From Planctomycetales bacterium (GTDB taxonomy: Bacteria > Planctomycetota > Planctomycetia > Pirellulales > UBA7805), in the NCBI GenBank assembly GCA_011772275.1, contig WVZU01000250.1, positions 2,970 to 12,047 on the forward strand: a stretch of 9,078 nt of DNA. Direction: 5' to 3'. Below are positions 6,283 to 9,078 of this stretch, piece by piece. The position numbers and the translations under genes were made by a program. The notes under the pieces were generated by a model. It was given only the letters and a program-made list of their open reading frames with translations. It ran no database searches and was not told where the DNA came from. Every line of letters begins with the position of its first letter. Position 1 is the first letter of the stretch.

Positions 6283-7482
6283 ATGCACGATCTGACACGG
6301 GAACTGCAGCAGCCGAACGATACCAAAATCGTGATGCTGGTCGCCGACGGACTGGGCGGGCTGCCCCCTCAGCCGGGCGGACTCACGGAATTGGAAACGG
6401 CTCGCACGCCCCATTTGGACGAACTGGCGCGGCTTGGAGTCTGTGGCGGTAGTATCCCGGTCAAGCCGGGGGTCAGTCCTGGTAGTGGTCCCGGCCACCT
6501 GGCCCTGTTCGGTTACGATCCCCTCCGGTACGTGATCGGCCGCGGTGCCTTAGAGGCGACGGGGATCGGTTTTGAGCTCCAGGAGAACGACGTGGCCGTC
6601 CGCTGCAACTTCTGCACGCTGGATGCCGACGGCAAGATTACGGACCGTCGAGCGGGTCGGATACCGACTGAGCAGAGTGGACCGCTGGCGGTAAAGTTGC
6701 GGGAAATATCGATACCGGGCGTGGAAGTTTTCGTGGAACCGGTCAAGGAACATCGATTTGTCGTCATCTTTCGCGGGGATGCGCTGGGTGGCGACGTCGA
6801 GGACACCGATCCGCAGGTGACGGGAGTACTGCCGCTGGAACCGGTCGCGGCCAATCCGGCCAGCCAGCGGACCGCGGAAGCGGCTGCGGAGTTTGTCAAG
6901 CAAGCTTGCGAGTTGCTGGCCGACCAGCCTCAAGCCAACGGCCTGACCATGCGCGGTTTTGCTCCCAAGCCGGCATTGCCCGGTTACCGGGAGGTGTACG
7001 GCCTTCGCGCGGCTGCGGTGGCCGTGTATCCCATGTACAAAGGACTCGCTCGACTGGTCGGCATGGACGTCCTGGGCGACGCGAAAACACTCGACCAGCA
7101 GGTACAGGTCATTCGCGACCATTGGCAACAGTACGACTTCTTCTTCCTGCACTTCAAATACACCGACAGCACCGGCGAAGACGGCGACTTCGATGCCAAG
7201 GTGAAACAGACCGAACAATTCGATACCGCCATTCCCCAGATCATGGCCCTCAAGCCGGACGTCACCATCGTGACTGGCGATCACAGCACGCCGGCCATGT
7301 GGCGAGCGCACAGTTGGCACCCTGTGCCCACACTGCTGGTTGCGGACAACTGCCGCACGGATCCCTGCCAGCGGTTCGGCGAAAGCGAATGCCTCAGCGG
7401 GGGATTGGGCCAATTCGAGGCCAAGTTCCTGATGGTCCTGGCCCTGGCCAACGCCGGCCGCTTGGGGAAGTACGGCGCTTGA
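6283..7482 (+). CDS. apgM: Archaeal-type 2,3-bisphosphoglycerate-independent phosphoglycerate mutase
   Basis: This enzyme interconverts 3- and 2-phosphoglycerate without the bisphosphoglycerate cofactor, in lower glycolysis and gluconeogenesis. The product of 399 residues belongs to the alkaline phosphatase superfamily. Metal-binding D22 is in LVADGLGG. The serine nucleophile is S68 in SPGSGPGHLALFGYDP. GRGALEATG follows at 87-95, and the hallmark DRRAGRIPTEQ is at 121-131. FLHFKYTDSTGEDGD at 288-302 and TGDHSTP at 331-337 (D333, H334) supply the remaining metal ligands. Length is typical at about 400 residues. The nucleophile is followed by Gly where archaeal enzymes often have Asp (PGSD), a variant I believe is common in bacterial homologues. 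Related proteins in this family have been proposed as homoserine kinases or phosphonopyruvate decarboxylases, but the neighbouring pgi and glpX favour the glycolytic role. A terminator follows 51 bases after the stop. Confidence 0.9.
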   Translation: MHDLTRELQQPNDTKIVMLVADGLGGLPPQPGGLTELETARTPHLDELARLGVCGGSIPVKPGVSPGSGPGHLALFGYDPLRYVIGRGALEATGIGFELQENDVAVRCNFCTLDADGKITDRRAGRIPTEQSGPLAVKLREISIPGVEVFVEPVKEHRFVVIFRGDALGGDVEDTDPQVTGVLPLEPVAANPASQRTAEAAAEFVKQACELLADQPQANGLTMRGFAPKPALPGYREVYGLRAAAVAVYPMYKGLARLVGMDVLGDAKTLDQQVQVIRDHWQQYDFFFLHFKYTDSTGEDGDFDAKVKQTEQFDTAIPQIMALKPDVTIVTGDHSTPAMWRAHSWHPVPTLLVADNCRTDPCQRFGESECLSGGLGQFEAKFLMVLALANAGRLGKYGA

Positions 7483-7533
7483 AACGGGGGAGGATGGACG
7501 GGTCAGATCTACCGATGAAAGTCGAGTCGCGTC

Positions 7534-7556
7534 GGGCGTGATGACGCCCAGTTTTT
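7534..7556 (+). terminator. Intrinsic terminator after apgM
   Basis: GGGCGT (7534-7539), loop GATG, and ACGCCC (7544-7549) form a perfect 6-bp GC-rich stem. After two bases (AG) comes a run of five T. It lies 51 bases after the apgM stop and should separate apgM from glpX transcription. Confidence 0.75.
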
Positions 7557-7569
7557 ATACTTTCTCAGG

Positions 7570-7588
7570 CAGCCGGAAGCCGGCGCTG
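7570..7588. repeat. Small GC hairpin
   Basis: GCCGG (7572-7576) and CCGGC (7580-7584) flank AAG. CA at 7570-7571 can add pairs with TG at 7587-7588 across a two-base bulge. This is the first of several stem-loops in the apgM-glpX gap. Confidence 0.45.
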
Positions 7589-7624
7589 ATGAGGGGCGCA
7601 GAGTTACGGGTGGCGGTTGTGGTC

Positions 7625-7705
7625 AGCACCCCGGCTGCCGAGTGCGATCCTGCCGCGCAGGGACGGCGTTTCCGCCTGGGGCCGGACTTGAGCAGCCGGG
7701 GTGCT
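7625..7705. repeat. 14-bp inverted repeat enclosing two hairpins (structured element)
   Basis: AGCACCCCGGCTGC at 7625-7638 is the exact reverse complement of GCAGCCGGGGTGCT at 7692-7705. The enclosed 53 bases contain two further perfect hairpins. CCTGC-CGC-GCAGG is at 7649-7661, and GGCG-TTTC-CGCC is at 7665-7676. As RNA this would be a three-way junction of about 81 bases. It could be a structured leader or small RNA, a dispersed palindromic repeat, or an mRNA processing element. It lies after the apgM terminator and before the glpX promoter candidate, so it may not be part of either mRNA. The glpX reading frame does not cover it, and I recognise no known RNA family. Confidence 0.65.
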
Positions 7706-7719
7706 CCTCCCGCAGCGGA

Positions 7720-7738
7720 TCCGGCCCGGCCGGCCGGA
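7720..7738. repeat. 7-bp GC hairpin
   Basis: TCCGGCC (7720-7726) and GGCCGGA (7732-7738) flank a five-base loop. No T-run follows. It adds to the stem-loop cluster upstream of glpX. Confidence 0.5.
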
Positions 7739-7755
7739 CCAGTTCGCATCGCCTG

Positions 7756-7784
7756 TGGACTTTTGCCAGCGCAACGCTCATACT
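7756..7784 (+). promoter_or_regulatory. glpX: Sigma-70-like promoter candidate for glpX
   Basis: TGGACT (7756-7761) and CATACT (7779-7784) each match four of six consensus bases, with ideal 17-base spacing. The start of transcription would fall near 7791, about 80 bases before the glpX ATG. A promoter is needed here because a terminator follows apgM. Confidence 0.33.
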
Positions 7785-7792
7785 GCAGGCCT

Positions 7793-7802
7793 TAACCGGT
7801 TA
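7793..7802. promoter_or_regulatory. glpX: Palindrome at the predicted glpX transcription start
   Basis: TAACCGGTTA is a perfect 10-bp palindrome lying just downstream of the promoter candidate, a position where a bound protein would block transcription. This is weak evidence by itself, since short palindromes arise by chance. Confidence 0.3.
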
Positions 7803-7873
7803 CCTGCTGAATGTGGCGAACGAATCGCGCGGCGGTGGCCCCTCCCTGGAACCTTCATCCCCGATCTTTTCCC

Positions 7874-8929
7874 ATGACTGCCCCCCGCCACGATCCGGAA
7901 CGCAAAATCGACCTGGACCTGGTCCGCTGCACCGAGAACGCCGCTCTTGCCGCATGGAAGTGGTTTGGTAAGGGGGACAAGAATCGAGCGGACTTTGCGG
8001 CGACGGACGCCATGCGTGGCATGTTCAGCTTGATTGACTGCAAAGGTCTAGTCCGGATTGGTGAAGGTCGCAAAGACGACGCGCCGGGAATTTTTACCGA
8101 CGAAAAAGTAGGTACGTGGGAGGAAGACGCGGTTCCGATTGCCATTGCCGTCGATCCGATTGACGGGACCACGCTGACGGCCCGGGGACTGCCGGGCGCG
8201 ATATCGGTGTTGGCCGCCGCATCGTGCGACAATTCGGACGACGATCCCCGGGACCTGTTTCCCACCATTCCCTCGCACTACATGGAAAAAATTGCCGTGG
8301 GACCGCGTGTCAACGAGGGCCCGGGCCGCATCCGGTTGGAGGCGACCCTGGAGGAGAATCTAGACATTGTGGCGCTGAAGCTGAACAAGCGGGTGGAGGA
8401 CCTGGTGGTGGTCGTCCTGGATCGCCCGCGTCATGAAGGCATCATCAGTACGTTGCGGCGTTGCGGCTGTGGTGTGCGTCTGATTTCCGACGGGGATGTG
8501 GCGGCGGCGATCGCCCCCAGTTTGCCCCGTTCCGGGGTCGATCTTTACGTTGGGATCGGCGGCAGCCCGGAGGCGGTGCTCGCCTCAGCGGCCATCAAGT
8601 GCCTGGGTGGGCAGCAGTTGAGCCGCATGTGGCCCAAGAACGAAGAAGAAAAACGCTACCTGCTGGAAAAAGAAGGTTGTACTCAGGCAGACTTGGACCG
8701 CGTCTGGACGGTGGAAGAGATGGCCTTGGGCGATCGCGTGATTTTTGTGGCGACCGGGATCAGCGACTCGCCCATGCTGAATGGCATCCGTTATGATGGC
8801 CGGCACTGTGTAACCGAGTCGATCCTGATTCGCGCTCGCAATCGCACTGTCCGTCGCATCGAGACGCATCACGACATATCGCGCAAAACCATCCGCTTTG
8901 CTTCCTCTGGGGCAGAAACGCGACTCTAG
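7874..8929 (+). CDS. glpX: Fructose-1,6-bisphosphatase class II
   Basis: This enzyme hydrolyses fructose 1,6-bisphosphate to fructose 6-phosphate in gluconeogenesis. Some relatives also act on sedoheptulose bisphosphate. The 351-residue product carries GlpX landmarks in order: FGKGDKNRAD at 31-40, IGEGRKDDAPG at 62-72, AVDPIDGTTLTARGLPGA at 92-109, YMEKIAVGP at 136-144, DRPRHEG at 183-189, LISDGDVAAAI at 203-213 and GIGGSPEAVLASAAIKCLGG at 227-246. D94, D97 and E233 sit at metal-ligand positions. D97 replaces the Glu of E. coli DPIEGT, as in the mycobacterial enzyme, which also has DPIDGTT. ATG 7874 is chosen because family similarity begins at IDLDLVRCTENAALA. The frame could extend to 7811, but that leader looks non-coding. 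No Shine-Dalgarno sequence is seen. Length is slightly above the usual 320-340, with a short extra tail. Confidence 0.95.
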   Translation: MTAPRHDPERKIDLDLVRCTENAALAAWKWFGKGDKNRADFAATDAMRGMFSLIDCKGLVRIGEGRKDDAPGIFTDEKVGTWEEDAVPIAIAVDPIDGTTLTARGLPGAISVLAAASCDNSDDDPRDLFPTIPSHYMEKIAVGPRVNEGPGRIRLEATLEENLDIVALKLNKRVEDLVVVVLDRPRHEGIISTLRRCGCGVRLISDGDVAAAIAPSLPRSGVDLYVGIGGSPEAVLASAAIKCLGGQQLSRMWPKNEEEKRYLLEKEGCTQADLDRVWTVEEMALGDRVIFVATGISDSPMLNGIRYDGRHCVTESILIRARNRTVRRIETHHDISRKTIRFASSGAETRL

Positions 8930-8951
8930 GCTTTTATCAGGCCTAAATTTT
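8927..8951. terminator. Weak hairpin on the glpX stop codon
   Basis: TAGGC (8927-8931, beginning with the stop codon) pairs with GCCTA (8941-8945) across a nine-base loop, followed by AATTTT. A T-run also appears on the other strand because the loop begins TTTT next to the left arm. It could be a weak bidirectional terminator between the convergent genes. Confidence 0.35.
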
Positions 8952-8956
8952 CGCCC

Positions 8957-9001
8957 TGGCTGCTAGAGCGAAAGTCGTCAAGACTTTCGGCGACCCAGCC
9001 A
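8957..9001. terminator. Two-tier hairpin between convergent genes
   Basis: CGAAAGTC (8969-8976) and GACTTTCG (8982-8989) form a perfect 8-bp stem with loop GTCAA. An outer helix TGGCTG (8957-8962) with CAGCCA (8996-9001) closes it across symmetrical six-base internal loops. The stop codon of the minus-strand gene is inside the loop. There is no T-run directly after it, so termination is inferred only from the convergent setting. Confidence 0.45.
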
Positions 9002-9078
9002 TTGGCGAATACTCTTGGCGAATTCCGCTGCCTGAACATTCCGCGTCAACAAACCACGAGCCTGGATTTCTGGCCCAC
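8978..9078 (-). CDS. C-terminal fragment of an unidentified protein (cut by window edge)
   Basis: The minus strand from the window edge to a TGA at 8978-8980 gives 32 residues of natural composition, starting GPEIQARGLL and ending IRQWLGRRKS. The frame has no stop within the window. One other minus frame hits a stop quickly and the third reads on to a TAG near 8949 with a less protein-like composition. The charged, helical-looking tail is typical of a real C-terminus. The fragment is too short for me to assign a family. It converges on glpX with 48 bases between the stop codons. Confidence 0.5.
   Translation of the reverse strand, partial: GPEIQARGLLTRNVQAAEFAKSIRQWLGRRKS

Noticed and set aside
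6906..7541. Arg-rich plus-strand frame overlapping apgM
   Set aside because: It is an out-of-frame reading of apgM and extends into its terminator. No motif or start signal supports it.
7538..7795. 85-residue plus-strand open frame between apgM and glpX
   Set aside because: It begins inside the terminator stem and runs through all the inverted repeats. Its Arg-, Pro- and Ala-rich composition is that of non-coding GC-rich DNA.
7811..7873. Upstream extension of glpX to ATG 7811
   Set aside because: The 21 added residues are not seen in GlpX proteins, and family similarity starts just after ATG 7874.
1..9078. Mobile element, CRISPR array, defence system, tRNA or rRNA
   Set aside because: No transposase, integrase, terminal inverted repeats with target duplication, regularly spaced repeats, nuclease or toxin genes, or cloverleaf with a CCA end was seen. 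The 81-base structured element lacks tRNA arm features.

Overview
The window is GC-rich chromosomal DNA that reads as ordinary central metabolism. Seven complete protein genes are well supported. One further gene is cut off by the right edge, and one short stretch may be a broken gene. I see no phage, transposon, CRISPR, tRNA or rRNA signal. The genes recall Planctomycetota (Pirellulales-like): a separate pyrB-pyrC pair, an archaeal-type phosphoglycerate mutase and class II fructose bisphosphatase, and patchy Shine-Dalgarno use. This lineage call is an inference from memory of gene content, not a measured assignment.

Left block (+ strand, 1-3619): aspartate carbamoyltransferase (pyrB) and dihydroorotase (pyrC) lie 14 bases apart and form a de novo pyrimidine pair. 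A gap of about 280 bases follows. It contains protein-like reading that switches frame, possibly a decayed or mis-sequenced small gene. An NAD(P)-dependent epimerase/dehydratase with a strong ribosome binding site comes next.

Middle block (- strand, 3674-5887): a UPF0173-type metallo-beta-lactamase-fold hydrolase lies downstream of glucose-6-phosphate isomerase (pgi). The hydrolase converges on the epimerase across 54 bases that contain a perfect 10-bp tandem duplication.

Right block (+ strand, 6283-8929): pgi is divergent from an archaeal-type, cofactor-independent phosphoglycerate mutase (apgM), with 395 bases between them. A good intrinsic terminator follows apgM. Then comes a gene-free stretch of about 390 bases rich in inverted repeats, including 14-bp arms enclosing two smaller hairpins. 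It leads to class II fructose-1,6-bisphosphatase (glpX). At the far right, the 3' end of a gene on the opposite strand converges on glpX, and its stop codon lies in the loop of a perfect 8-bp hairpin.

Functionally, pgi, apgM and glpX serve the glycolysis/gluconeogenesis hexose and triose steps, and pyrBC makes dihydroorotate. The protein genes look conventional. The least explained material is the structured apgM-glpX spacer and the frame-switching pyrC-epimerase spacer.
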